Positions 10,502 through 17,853 of a DNA stretch of 40,825 nt are shown piece by piece (the first letter of the stretch is position 1; each line of letters begins with the position of its first letter). The notes under the pieces are model-generated. The model had not been told where the DNA came from and did not search any database. It worked only from the letters and a program-made list of their open reading frames with translations. Source of the DNA: Acidimicrobiaceae bacterium (GTDB lineage: Bacteria > Actinomycetota > Acidimicrobiia > Acidimicrobiales > RAAP-2); assembly GCA_027315315.1 (NCBI GenBank), contig DAHUYG010000062.1:1-40825 (forward strand). Reading direction: 5' to 3'. A program made the translations under genes and the position numbers.

Positions 10502-11580
10502 GCGCCGGCCGGTCACCGGCCGCCGACCACGAGCTCGCCGCCGGGGACCTCGTCGCGGTCACCGGAGCCGCGGGGTTCATCGGGTCTGCGATCGTCCGGG
10601 CCCTGCTCGCGCGTGGCGCAAGGGTCCGGGCGCTCCTCGAACCGGGTGGCTCGGCGGCCAACCTCGAGGACCTCGAGCTCGAGGTGCTCCCGGTCGACAT
10701 CCGCGAGCCCGACGCGCTCGGTCCGACCCTCGAGGGGGCGCGCTTCGTCATGCACACCGCGGCGCTCTTCGCGTTCTGGCCGAAGGACCCCGACGTCTTC
10801 TACGACATCAACGTCGGGGGGACCCGCAACGTGATCGCCGCTGCGCTCGGGGCCGGGTGCGAGCGGATCGTCTACACGAGCACGGTGGCCACCGTCGGCC
10901 TGCACCCCGGGGCCGATCACCCGGCCGATGAGACCTCCCACGCACGCATCGAGCACCTCTTCGGGCGCTACAAGCGTTCCAAGTACGTGGCCGAGCACGA
11001 GGCGCTGCGCGCCGCGGCCGAGGGGGCTCCGCTCACCCTCGTGCACCCGACGTTCCCACTCGGGCCCCGGGACATCCGCCCGACCCCGACCGGCAAGGTC
11101 CTGCTCGACTTCCTGAACGGCCGCATGCCCGGCTTCGTCGACACGGCGATGAACGTCGCGCACGTCGAGGACCTCGCGCTCGGCCACCTGCTCGCGCTCG
11201 AACGCGGCCGCCAGGGCCGCAGCTATATCATCGGGGGCGACAACCTGGCGATGCGCGATCTGCTCGCGACCGCTGCCCGTTGCACCGGCCTCCCAGCCCC
11301 CACCCGGCAGTGGCCGAGCGCCTTCGGACTGGGCGCCGGGCTGGTCTCCGACCTGGTGGAGGGCCGGCTGCTCCGCCGGACCCCCCGGGTCCCCCTGGAG
11401 GCGGCGCGGATGTCGCGCGAGCACATGATCTTCGACGATTCGCGCGCCCGGGACGAGCTCGGCTACACCTCCCGACCGGCCGCCGAAGCCGTCTACGACT
11501 CGGCCCGCTGGTTCGTGGAGCACCGATACGTTCGGCCGGAGCGCTCGGCCAAGATCACCTGGTCCCCGCCGGCGTCGTAG
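10498..11580 (+). CDS. NAD-dependent epimerase/dehydratase, HpnA-like (360 aa)
   Basis: Extended short-chain dehydrogenase/reductase. The dinucleotide motif is GAAGFIG (23-29), and the catalytic pair is Y158-K-R-S-K162 with a Ser at 128 in VYTSTVAT. The segments PTPTGKVLLDFLNGRMPGFV and HVEDLALGHLLALERGRQG, then YIIGGDN, closely resemble hopanoid-associated sugar epimerase HpnA. They also fit the broader dihydroflavonol-4-reductase-like group, so the substrate remains unproven. The start is set at TTG 10498, which overlaps the aminotransferase stop as TTGA; there is no ATG or GTG before the Rossmann motif. This four-base overlap implies coupled translation with the aminotransferase and a common pathway. 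It ends 94 bases before ogt, a gap with no visible gene. Confidence 0.85.
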   Translation: MSAGRSPAADHELAAGDLVAVTGAAGFIGSAIVRALLARGARVRALLEPGGSAANLEDLELEVLPVDIREPDALGPTLEGARFVMHTAALFAFWPKDPDVFYDINVGGTRNVIAAALGAGCERIVYTSTVATVGLHPGADHPADETSHARIEHLFGRYKRSKYVAEHEALRAAAEGAPLTLVHPTFPLGPRDIRPTPTGKVLLDFLNGRMPGFVDTAMNVAHVEDLALGHLLALERGRQGRSYIIGGDNLAMRDLLATAARCTGLPAPTRQWPSAFGLGAGLVSDLVEGRLLRRTPRVPLEAARMSREHMIFDDSRARDELGYTSRPAAEAVYDSARWFVEHRYVRPERSAKITWSPPAS

Positions 11581-11674
11581 CCCCCCGCACCGGCGGGCGG
11601 CCTGTCCGGATCCCGCCAGAACCCCTCGTTTGGCCGTGTCAGGATCGCCGGTGGAGCGAGAAGGAGGGCTGGCC

Positions 11675-12175
11675 GTGACGGTGCGCGCGCCGGAGAAGAC
11701 CGAGACGACGACGGAGCTCTGCGTACCGAGCCCCGTCGGAGAGCTCGTGGTGGGGGGAAACGACGAGTTCGTGACCGAGCTGTTGCTCGACGTCCCGGGA
11801 CGGCGACGCGAGGCGAGCACCGCCCGCCGTGGCGTCCGGGGCCCGGTCCTCGACGCCGCCAGGCAGCTCGACGAGTACTTCGCCCGCCGGCGCCGGTCCT
11901 TCGACCTGCCGCTCGCGCTCGGCGGGACCGAGTTCCAGCGCCAGGTGTGGACGACCCTCGCCGAGATCCCCTATGGGGCGACCGTCAGCTACGGCGAGCT
12001 GGCCCGATGGGTGGGGCGGCCGGGCGCCTCGCGCGCGGTGGGTCAGGCCAACGGGGCCAACCCGATCGCGATCATCCTCCCGTGCCACCGGGTGATCGCG
12101 GCCGACGGCTCGATCGGCGGCTACGGCGGCGGGCTCCCGACCAAGCGCATGCTGCTGGCGCTCGAATCGGCCTAA
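11675..12175 (+). CDS. ogt: Methylated-DNA--protein-cysteine methyltransferase (166 aa)
   Basis: Suicide DNA repair protein that transfers alkyl groups from O6-alkylguanine to its own cysteine. The acceptor is C137 in ILPCHRVIAADGS, the invariant PCHRV motif. TEFQRQVWTTLAEIPYGATV and the arginine finger region GRPGASRAVGQANGANP (88-130) match the DNA-binding helix-turn-helix of Ogt/MGMT. Length is that of single-domain Ogt, with no Ada regulatory part. I place the start at GTG 11675 because AAGGAGG (11661-11667) lies seven bases upstream; the in-frame TTG at 11630 would add 15 residues without a ribosome-binding site. The gene follows the epimerase on the same strand but is probably functionally separate. 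Confidence 0.95.
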   Translation: MTVRAPEKTETTTELCVPSPVGELVVGGNDEFVTELLLDVPGRRREASTARRGVRGPVLDAARQLDEYFARRRRSFDLPLALGGTEFQRQVWTTLAEIPYGATVSYGELARWVGRPGASRAVGQANGANPIAIILPCHRVIAADGSIGGYGGGLPTKRMLLALESA

Positions 12176-12199
12176 GCCGACCCGCCGCGAGGCGGCGGT

Positions 12200-12745
12200 A
12201 TGGTCGCGCGGGTGAGCGTGTTCGACCTCGTCGTCGACGCATTGGTGTTCGCCTGGATCCTCTACCGCCAGCGGGGCGTCCGCCGGGTGCGGCTCCGATT
12301 CGGCCGGCGGGTCCCGATCATCCTCTCGCTCGTCGGGCTCGCCCAGTTCGTGCACTTCACCGAGAACCACTCGCTCGGCACGGAGGTCACCGCCGTCGCG
12401 ATCGGCAGCTGTCTCGTCGGGGGCGCCGTCTTCGGGGCGATCCGGGCCGTGTCGGTCATCCTCACGCCGTTGGGCAAGGGGGTGGCCGCCCAGGCCAGCT
12501 GGCTCACGATCGCCCTCTGGCTGGCCTCGATCGCGGCCCACTTCGCGATGAGCGGGTTCGTCTCGTCGCTGCACGGGCCGGTCGACGTGATCGCCGCCAG
12601 CGCGCTCTTGTACATGGCGATCTCCCTCGGCGCGCAGAACGCCGTGGTGCACCGCCGGGCCATCCGCTTCCTCAGGACCAGCTACGGGCCGACCGTGCGC
12701 GCCGGCACGGTCGACGCGCGGTCCTGGGAGGAGCCCCGGGACTGA
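12200..12745 (+). CDS. Integral membrane protein of unknown function (181 aa)
   Basis: About five hydrophobic helices are visible, starting at VFDLVVDALVFAWILY, PIILSLVGLAQFVHF, VAIGSCLVGGAVFGAI, SWLTIALWLASIAAHF and VIAASALLYMAISLGAQNAV. A basic cytoplasmic loop, RQRGVRRVRLRFGRRVP, lies between helices 1 and 2. The layout recalls CcdC/DUF1453-like proteins, but I cannot confirm this. The C-terminal 30 residues are polar. ATG 12200 is used; a GTG at 12212 is an alternative that leaves the first helix intact. The gene is 24 bases after ogt and converges with the SCO6745-like gene, 24 bases apart. No function is proposed. Confidence 0.75.
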   Translation: MVARVSVFDLVVDALVFAWILYRQRGVRRVRLRFGRRVPIILSLVGLAQFVHFTENHSLGTEVTAVAIGSCLVGGAVFGAIRAVSVILTPLGKGVAAQASWLTIALWLASIAAHFAMSGFVSSLHGPVDVIAASALLYMAISLGAQNAVVHRRAIRFLRTSYGPTVRAGTVDARSWEEPRD

Positions 12746-12769
12746 CGCCCGGCCCCGACTCCCCCGAGG

Positions 12770-13507
12770 TCAGCCTGCGAGCGCCCGCTCCATGGCCGCC
12801 AGGCCGCCGAGCAACGCCTCGCGTTGGGGCTCGTCGAGCACGCCGTAGGCGCGGGCCACGATCGCGTCGGTGAGCGCGTCGGCCCCCGCCAGCTTGGCCC
12901 GGTCCTCGTCGTTCACCTCGGGGACCTCGTCCTCGCCGTAGCCGAAGGCGCCGAACATCTCGGGGCGACGGATGTAGTGGGCGATCATCGGGTCGAGCCG
13001 CTGGGCGACGATCGCCACCAGGTGCGCCGAGCCTCGGTACTCGCGCAGCACGGCAACGAGCTGCATGGCGCGTCCGGGCAGATCGTCCGCGAGAGGCATG
13101 GCCTGGATGCCCGCATAGAGGGCGAGAGAGGTGGGGTCCGCCGCGTCGTTCACCGCTGCCATCGCGTCGCAGAGGCCGGCGAGGCCGTCGGTGCCCGAGA
13201 GCTTCGAACGCCCGAACTCGGCGCAGCACTCCATGTAGACGCGTGCCGCCTCGGGCGGCGGGACCTTGGCGCGGCCCTTGTCCCACTGGGCCGCCAGGAA
13301 CTCCGCCTTGAAGTACCCGAACGCGCTGTGCACGACCGGGGCATCCACGTCGCCGAGCACCCCGCCGCGGCCCAGGAAGTAGAGCCGGAGCGTCCCGATC
13401 CCAAGCTCGGCGCCCTTGGAGACCGCGGGCTCGGTGAAATAGAAGGCGCTGCCCATCGCGCCGATCTTCTTGCCGGCCTCGGCAACGACCTTGTCGGTGT
13501 CGGTCAT
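12770..13507 (-). CDS. SCO6745-like family protein (245 aa)
   Basis: Helix-rich soluble protein that resembles the actinobacterial SCO6745 family, whose function is not established. Typical features are the opening TEPAVSKGAELGI, the glycine-rich YFLGRGGVLGDVDAPVVHSA, and FGYFKAEFLAAQW, followed by a long alanine-rich helical body with LDPMIAHYIRRPEMFGAFGY. No catalytic motif, signal peptide or membrane helix is visible. The ATG has a clear ribosome-binding site, GAGGAG (13520-13515), seven bases upstream. It is divergent from the ABC transporter operon, and the two putative -10 boxes overlap (13540-13549), so expression of the two may be mutually exclusive or jointly controlled. The family call is from memory of the motif style and is moderate. 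Confidence 0.65.
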   Translation of the reverse strand: MTDTDKVVAEAGKKIGAMGSAFYFTEPAVSKGAELGIGTLRLYFLGRGGVLGDVDAPVVHSAFGYFKAEFLAAQWDKGRAKVPPPEAARVYMECCAEFGRSKLSGTDGLAGLCDAMAAVNDAADPTSLALYAGIQAMPLADDLPGRAMQLVAVLREYRGSAHLVAIVAQRLDPMIAHYIRRPEMFGAFGYGEDEVPEVNDEDRAKLAGADALTDAIVARAYGVLDEPQREALLGGLAAMERALAG

Positions 13508-13539
13508 GGGTGCGCTCCTCGTGGATCGTCTCGAACTCC

Positions 13540-13549
13540 ACCCTAAGCT
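13540..13549. promoter_or_regulatory. Overlapping divergent -10 boxes
   Basis: On the plus strand TAAGCT (13544-13549) lies eight bases before GTG 13558 of the ABC ATPase gene, fitting leaderless transcription. On the minus strand TAGGGT (13545-13540) lies about 32 bases before ATG 13507 of the SCO6745-like gene, which has a ribosome-binding site. The two hexamers share the central TA pair, so two polymerases could not occupy both sites at once. Confidence 0.45.
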
Positions 13550-13557
13550 CCCAGGTT

Positions 13558-14526
13558 GTGGACCCGTCCATCAAGCGGGCCGATGCGGTCCCCATCGAGG
13601 TGCGGGGGCTGAGCAAGCGCTTCGGCGCGGTCGAGGCGGTCGCCGACCTCGACTTCACCGTGGCCCCGGGCCGCATCACCGGGTTCCTCGGCCCCAACGG
13701 CGCCGGGAAGACGACGACCCTGCGGATGCTGCTCGGCCTCGTGCGGCCGACCTCGGGCACCGCCCTCATCGGCGGCCAGCGCTACCGCGACATCGTCGAC
13801 CCGCTGCGCCGGGTCGGCGCCTTGCTCGAGGCGACGAGCTTCCACCCGGCCCGCCGGGCCCGGGACCACCTCCGCATGTGCGCACTGGGGGCCCACGTCG
13901 AGCGGGCCCGCGTTGAAGAGGTGCTCGAGGTCGTGGGGCTGAAGGACTCGGCCAGGCGCCGGGTGGGTGGGTTCTCGCTCGGCATGCGCCAGCGCCTCGG
14001 CCTCGCCACCGCGCTCCTGGGCGATCCCGCGGTCCTGATCCTCGACGAGCCGGCCAACGGCCTCGACCCCCAGGGCATCGCGTGGCTGCGCCAGTTCCTC
14101 CGATACCTGGCGAGGCAGGGACACACTGTGCTCGTCTCCTCACACCTGTTGGCCGAGATGGCCCAGACGGTCGACGACGTGGTCATCATCGCCGGCGGCC
14201 GGGCCCGGGCGAGCGGGCCGCTGTCCGACCTCACCGGCCGGGTCCACCTGGCCATGCGGGTGCGCACGCCCGAGGCCGACCGCCTCCAGGGGATCCTGCA
14301 CGCGGCGCACCTCGCGTACCGGCGGCTGGCCCAAGACGTCGTCGTGGTCGACGGGGTCAGCGCCGAGCAGCTGGGCCCGCTCCTCGCCCGGAGCCAGATC
14401 GTGACCTACGAACTGGTGAGCCAGGGCACCGACCTGGAGGCGGTGTTCCTGTCGCTGACCGGTCCCGGCGTCCACCCGCCGGCCGCCACCGGCGGCACCG
14501 CCCGGGGGGTGGGGGCGCCCCGGTGA
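13558..14526 (+). CDS. ABC-2 type transporter ATP-binding protein (322 aa)
   Basis: ATPase subunit of a two-component exporter of the drug/lipid/antibiotic class (CcmA/DrrA-like). Walker A is GPNGAGKT (45-52), the signature is FSLGMRQR (139-146), Walker B is ILDEP (161-165), and the switch histidine follows in VSSHLL. The Q-loop region and the typical 80-residue C-terminal extension are present. GTG 13558 is favoured over GTG 13510 because a TAAGCT box precedes it and the domain begins soon after, at VPIEVRGLSKRFG. The last codons overlap the permease start as GTGA. The substrate cannot be told; single NBD plus single permease systems of this kind often export peptides or hydrophobic compounds. 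Confidence 0.93.
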   Translation: MDPSIKRADAVPIEVRGLSKRFGAVEAVADLDFTVAPGRITGFLGPNGAGKTTTLRMLLGLVRPTSGTALIGGQRYRDIVDPLRRVGALLEATSFHPARRARDHLRMCALGAHVERARVEEVLEVVGLKDSARRRVGGFSLGMRQRLGLATALLGDPAVLILDEPANGLDPQGIAWLRQFLRYLARQGHTVLVSSHLLAEMAQTVDDVVIIAGGRARASGPLSDLTGRVHLAMRVRTPEADRLQGILHAAHLAYRRLAQDVVVVDGVSAEQLGPLLARSQIVTYELVSQGTDLEAVFLSLTGPGVHPPAATGGTARGVGAPR

Positions 14527-15296
14527 TCCGCGCCGTGCGGGCCGAGCTGTTCAAGCTCCGTACCTCGCCGGGTCCCTGGGTCGTGCTGTGCGCGGTGCTC
14601 GCCTTCAGCGCGCTCGGCATCGTCTTCACCTTCCTCGTGGCAAAGGGGGCCCACCACCTCGAGTTCGTGGCGCCCCACACCCAGTACCGGCTCCGCCGGC
14701 TGATGGGTGCGGGCTTTGTGGCGGGCGGGGTGTGGATGGGCGCCATCGTGGGCGTGCTCTCGGTCACCGGCGAGTACCGCCACAAGCTCATGACCCAGAG
14801 CCTGCTGGTCGAGCCGCGTCGCTGGAAGCTCCTCCTCGCCAAGGCGTTGGGGACGGCCCTCTGGGGCGTCTTCTACGCCGTGGCCAGCCTGCTCATGGTC
14901 GGGGCGATGGGGATCCCGCTCCTCGTCACCCAGGGCGGCTCCCTCTCCTCGCTCTTCGACCAGGCGGGCGCGGTCCTCCCGGGGTACTTCGCCGGGTTCG
15001 CCCTGCTAGCGCTCTTCGGGGCCGGGCTCGGCACGCTCATCAAGAACCAGATCGCGGCGGTGGTCACGATCCTCGCGATCACCTTCATCATCGAGCCGAT
15101 CATCGACGGCGTCGTGCCGAACGCCGGCAAGTGGCTGCCGCTCGCCGCCTCGGCGTCGATCGCAGGCGGCCTCGTCCGGGTACCCGACCACGGCGCCCTG
15201 CTCGGGGCGTGGGTGGCGGCCGTCGTGCTCGCCGGGTGGGCGCTGGTGCCCATCGTCGTCGGCTACTTCGCCACCTTCAAGCGGGACGTCACATGA
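14523..15296 (+). CDS. ABC-2 type transporter permease (257 aa)
   Basis: Membrane partner of the preceding ATPase. It begins with the amphipathic RAVRAELFKLRTSPGPWV typical of ABC-2 permeases, where ELFKLRT is the elbow helix. Six hydrophobic segments then follow: WVVLCAVLAFSALGIVFTFL, GFVAGGVWMGAIVGVLSV, ALWGVFYAVASLLMVGAM, YFAGFALLALFGAGLGTL, IAAVVTILAITFIIEPII, and the final GAWVAAVVLAGWALVPIVVG. The EYRHKLMTQSLLVEPRRWKL loop after helix 2 is a common family block. The GTG start overlaps the ATPase stop (GTGA), so a fixed stoichiometry is likely. Together they form a complete exporter of unknown substrate. Confidence 0.9.
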   Translation: MIRAVRAELFKLRTSPGPWVVLCAVLAFSALGIVFTFLVAKGAHHLEFVAPHTQYRLRRLMGAGFVAGGVWMGAIVGVLSVTGEYRHKLMTQSLLVEPRRWKLLLAKALGTALWGVFYAVASLLMVGAMGIPLLVTQGGSLSSLFDQAGAVLPGYFAGFALLALFGAGLGTLIKNQIAAVVTILAITFIIEPIIDGVVPNAGKWLPLAASASIAGGLVRVPDHGALLGAWVAAVVLAGWALVPIVVGYFATFKRDVT

Positions 15297-15327
15297 GCTC
15301 GGGCTACCCCGGTGTCCGGCTCCGGGG

Positions 15328-15333
15328 TAGCGT
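15328..15333 (+). promoter_or_regulatory. Possible -10 box TAGCGT for the enoyl-CoA hydratase gene
   Basis: TAGCGT lies about 30 bases before GTG 15365, which has its own ribosome-binding stretch AGGAGAAGGGAG. This suggests separate transcription from the ABC genes and argues against starting the crotonase at the overlapping ATG 15293. Confidence 0.4.
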
Positions 15334-15364
15334 CGCCGCCGTCTTGAGGAGAAGGGAGCGGCCG

Positions 15365-16159
15365 GTGCCCGAGACCGGAGCAGAGGACAAGCCATTGATC
15401 CTGCGGGAGCGCCGTGGCCAGGTGGAGGTGCTCACCCTCAACCGCCCCGAGGCCCGCAACGCCGTCAACGGCGAGGTGGCCAAGCAGATGACCGCCGCGC
15501 TCGACGACCTTGACAAGGACGAGGACCTCAGGGTCATCGTGCTGACCGGGGCCGGCGACAAGGCGTTCTGCGCCGGGATGGACCTGAAGGCGTTCGGGGC
15601 CGGCGGGGGCGGGTCGATCGGCGGCGGCACCGGCGGGTTCGCCGGCTTCGCCCGCCGGGACATCCCCGTCCCGGTGATCGCGGCGGTGAACGGGCCGGCC
15701 TTGGCCGGGGACTTCGAGCTGGTGCTCGCCTGCGACCTCGTCGTCGCGGCCGACCACGCCATCTTCGGCATCCCCGAGGTGAAGCGCGGGCTGCTCGCGG
15801 CCGGCGGCGGCCTCGTCCGGCTCCCGAGGCGCCTCCCGATGGCCATGGCCATGGAGCTCGCCTTGACCGGGGACTCGATCAGCGCCGAGCGGGCCCACGA
15901 GCTCGGCCTCGTGAACGCCGTGGTGCCGGCCGAGCGGGTCATGGACGAGGCGCTCGCCCTGGCCAGTCGCATCATCGAGAACGCCCCGCTGTCGGTGCGC
16001 TACTCGCGCCAGCTCGTGCTCCAGGTGGGCGACGTCACCGAGGAGGAGGCCTGGAGGCTGAGCGACGAGGCGACGGCAAAGGTCTTCGGGTCGGCCGACG
16101 CGATGGAGGGCCCGCTCGCCTTCGCCCAGAAGCGCGCGCCCAACTGGACGGGCAGCTGA
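15365..16159 (+). CDS. Enoyl-CoA hydratase/isomerase family protein (264 aa)
   Basis: Crotonase-fold enzyme, likely acting in fatty acid or branched-acid degradation. Oxyanion-hole and catalytic regions are visible: AFCAGMDLKAFG (68-78), AAVNGPALAGDFELVLACD (106-124) with Glu118, and FGIPEVKRGL with Glu138, the two acids of genuine hydratases. One deviation is D116 in AGDFEL, where the family normally has glycine (AGGFEL), next to the backbone amide of the oxyanion hole. A glycine-rich insert at 79-92 lies in the loop that shapes the acyl pocket. The chosen GTG has AGGAGAAGGGAG upstream; an in-frame ATG at 15293 overlapping the permease stop would add 24 arginine-rich residues. The exact substrate is not inferable. 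Confidence 0.87.
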   Translation: MPETGAEDKPLILRERRGQVEVLTLNRPEARNAVNGEVAKQMTAALDDLDKDEDLRVIVLTGAGDKAFCAGMDLKAFGAGGGGSIGGGTGGFAGFARRDIPVPVIAAVNGPALAGDFELVLACDLVVAADHAIFGIPEVKRGLLAAGGGLVRLPRRLPMAMAMELALTGDSISAERAHELGLVNAVVPAERVMDEALALASRIIENAPLSVRYSRQLVLQVGDVTEEEAWRLSDEATAKVFGSADAMEGPLAFAQKRAPNWTGS

Positions 16160-16578
16160 GCCATCCGGCGGGCTCGCTCGCCGACTCGCTCACCGCCCTC
16201 CGCCTCTCGCTCCACGTGCTCGGGGCGGCGGTCTGGGTCGGTGGCCAGATCGTGCTGGCGGGGCTCGTCCCGACCGTGCGGGGGCTCTCGGCCGACGGAC
16301 CCAAGGCGGTCGCCCGGGCCTTCGCCCGGCTCAGCTGGCCCGCCTACGCGCTCGTGGTGGCGACGGGGTTCTGGAACATCGCGGCCGTTCACCCCCCCAA
16401 CCAGTCGGCGCCCTGGCGGGTGGTGCTGTGGGTGAAGATCGCCGTCGTGGCGCTGGCCGGCCTGGCCGCCCTCGCGCACACGAGGGCCACCACCCGGCGG
16501 GGCCTCGCGCTGTGGGGATCGGTGTCGGGGCTCACCTCGCTCGCCGCCCTGGTGATGGGGGTCCTCTTGGCCGGCTGA
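16156..16578 (+). CDS. CopD-like small membrane protein, probable CTG start (140 aa)
   Basis: Four hydrophobic helices: SLHVLGAAVWVGGQIVLAGL, then LSWPAYALVVATGFWNIAAV, VVLWVKIAVVALAGLAAL, and VSGLTSLAALVMGVLLAG. The motif LHVLGAAVWVGGQ followed by a P-T-V-R turn is typical of CopD-like/DUF membrane proteins of actinobacteria, with histidines that may bind metal or heme. The only conventional start, GTG 16216, lies in the middle of helix 1. Starting at CTG 16156 restores the full helix and the polar stretch before it, and gives a CTGA four-base overlap with the crotonase stop, mirroring GTGA, TTGA and ATGA junctions elsewhere in the window. Function unknown. Confidence 0.72.
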   Translation: MSHPAGSLADSLTALRLSLHVLGAAVWVGGQIVLAGLVPTVRGLSADGPKAVARAFARLSWPAYALVVATGFWNIAAVHPPNQSAPWRVVLWVKIAVVALAGLAALAHTRATTRRGLALWGSVSGLTSLAALVMGVLLAG

Positions 16579-16609
16579 CGGCCGCCCGTCCACGCCCTGG
16601 CCCAGGCGG

Positions 16610-16615
16610 TAATCT
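16610..16615 (+). promoter_or_regulatory. -10 box TAATCT for tatA
   Basis: TAATCT fits TAnnnT and gives tatA a leader of roughly 40 bases that contains the strong ribosome-binding site GAGGAGGG (16648-16655). Confidence 0.45.
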
Positions 16616-16661
16616 GGGCGTCAGGCTGTGCCGCCCGGCGGAGTGCCGAGGAGGGTTGGAA

Positions 16662-16865
16662 ATGTTGGCAGAGATCTTTGGCCTCGACTCGGTCGTCGTC
16701 ATCGTCGTCGTGGTGGTCGTCCTCTTCGGGAGCGCCGCGATCCCCAAGCTCGCCCGGAGCCTCGGCTCGGCCCAGAGCGAGTTCAAGAAGGGGATGGCCG
16801 AGGGCAAGGGCGAGGAGTCCAAGGACCCGACCCACGCTGGAGACGACCGGCCGACCGCCGGCTGA
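16662..16865 (+). CDS. tatA: Sec-independent translocase subunit TatA (67 aa)
   Basis: Pore-forming component of the twin-arginine export system, which moves folded proteins across the membrane. One N-terminal membrane helix, SVVVIVVVVVVLFGSAAI, is followed by the hinge and amphipathic helix PKLARSLGSAQSEFKKGMAE. The FG pair and the LARSLG-x-x-x-x-EFKKG pattern are diagnostic of TatA/E. The remaining 20 residues are charged and disordered. ATG is six bases after GAGGAGGG. No tatB or tatC lies nearby. The Tat system exports Rieske proteins in actinobacteria, so its position just before the oxidase genes is suggestive, though the qcrA gene itself is about 10 kb away. Confidence 0.92.
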   Translation: MLAEIFGLDSVVVIVVVVVVLFGSAAIPKLARSLGSAQSEFKKGMAEGKGEESKDPTHAGDDRPTAG

Positions 16866-16941
16866 GCCGACTTCGCCCGACGCCAACCCGTGCCTGGGCG
16901 GGCCTCCGAACAGGAACTTCGTTTTCCAAATCGCAGTTCGC

Positions 16942-16947
16942 TAAGGT
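16942..16947 (+). promoter_or_regulatory. -10 box TAAGGT for ctaC-ctaD-ctaF
   Basis: TAAGGT ends eight bases before GTG 16956, in an unusually AT-containing stretch (16914-16947). The same hexamer precedes ctaE on the other strand (28647-28642), so the two oxidase transcription units may share a promoter class. Confidence 0.5.
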
Positions 16948-16955
16948 TCGCCGGC

Positions 16956-17849
16956 GTGGACGTCTGGGGCGAACCTCGACACGCTGAAACCCCCGCCTCT
17001 GGACCCCGAAACCCCGTCTTGAGCGACGCCGTCGCGCCGGGCCCGGGGCGCCTCCGCAGGATCGGCGCGCGCCTCGCCAAGGTGCGCGCCCGGCGCATCG
17101 TGCCCCTCGCGATCCTCGCCCCGATCGTGCTCGCCGGGTGCCAGGTCCCGGACTTCGGGGCCTTCAAGGGCGCGACCTCCCAGGGCCAGGACGCCTACAA
17201 GCTGTGGCAGGGCTTCTTCATCGCCGGCATCGTGGTCGGCGGCTTCGTCTTCCTGCTGATCCTGTGGGCGGTCTTCCGCTACCGGCGCCGCAACGAAGCC
17301 GTGCCCCGCCAGACCCAGTACCGCCCGGTCATCGAGATCCTCTACACGGTCGTCCCGATCCTCATCGTGGCGGGCCTGTTCGTCTTCACCGTGATCACCG
17401 AGAACGAGGTCGACGCGGTTCCAAACTCCCAGGTCACGATCGACGTGACCGCCTTCCAGTGGGGCTGGCAGTTCTATTACCCGGCCACCGGCAAGGTGGT
17501 GATCGGCCAGACCCTCGATCAGCCCCAGATGGTGCTCCCGATCAACCGCGACGTCACCATCCACCTCGAGTCGGCCGACGTCGTCCACGGCTTCTACGTG
17601 CCCGAGTTCAACTTCAGCCGCTACGCCCAGCCGGGCTACGTGAACGTCTTCAACTTCAACGTGCTGCACACCGGCGTCTACCGAGGGCAGTGCACGCAGC
17701 TCTGCGGCCTGTACCACTCCCTCATGCTCTTCAGCGTGAAGGCGGTGACCCCCGCCCAGTTCGACGCCTGGGTCCACCAGACGAGCGGGCACCATGCGAC
17801 GATCGGTCAGCTGAAGCAACAGATTCGTGCGAACGGGCCCGGAGCGTGA
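16956..17849 (+). CDS. ctaC: Cytochrome c oxidase subunit II (297 aa)
   Basis: Carries the Cu-A centre that accepts electrons from the bcc complex. A lipobox, VLAGC with C62, suggests lipid anchoring after signal cleavage; two membrane helices follow (about 85-108 and 126-147). The cupredoxin domain has the Cu-A ligands H211, C246, C250, H254 and M257. The motif normally written C-x-E-x-C reads C246-T-Q248-L-C250, so the acidic residue whose carbonyl binds copper and whose side chain helps hold Mg is glutamine. [10 protein letters not shown] (167-176) is the aromatic electron-entry patch. I start at GTG 16956 because a TAAGGT box lies eight bases upstream; an earlier in-frame start at 16890 is possible. 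First gene of the oxidase operon, five bases before ctaD. Confidence 0.95.
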   Translation: MDVWGEPRHAETPASGPRNPVLSDAVAPGPGRLRRIGARLAKVRARRIVPLAILAPIVLAGCQVPDFGAFKGATSQGQDAYKLWQGFFIAGIVVGGFVFLLILWAVFRYRRRNEAVPRQTQYRPVIEILYTVVPILIVAGLFVFTVITENEVDAVPNSQVTIDVTAFQWGWQFYYPATGKVVIGQTLDQPQMVLPINRDVTIHLESADVVHGFYVPEFNFSRYAQPGYVNVFNFNVLHTGVYRGQCTQLCGLYHSLMLFSVKAVTPAQFDAWVHQTSGHHATIGQLKQQIRANGPGA

Positions 17850-17853
17850 CGAC

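Noticed and set aside
13510..13557. Longer start (GTG 13510) for the ABC ATPase
   Set aside because: It would place the start within the leader of the divergent gene and before the TAAGCT box; residues added are not conserved-looking.
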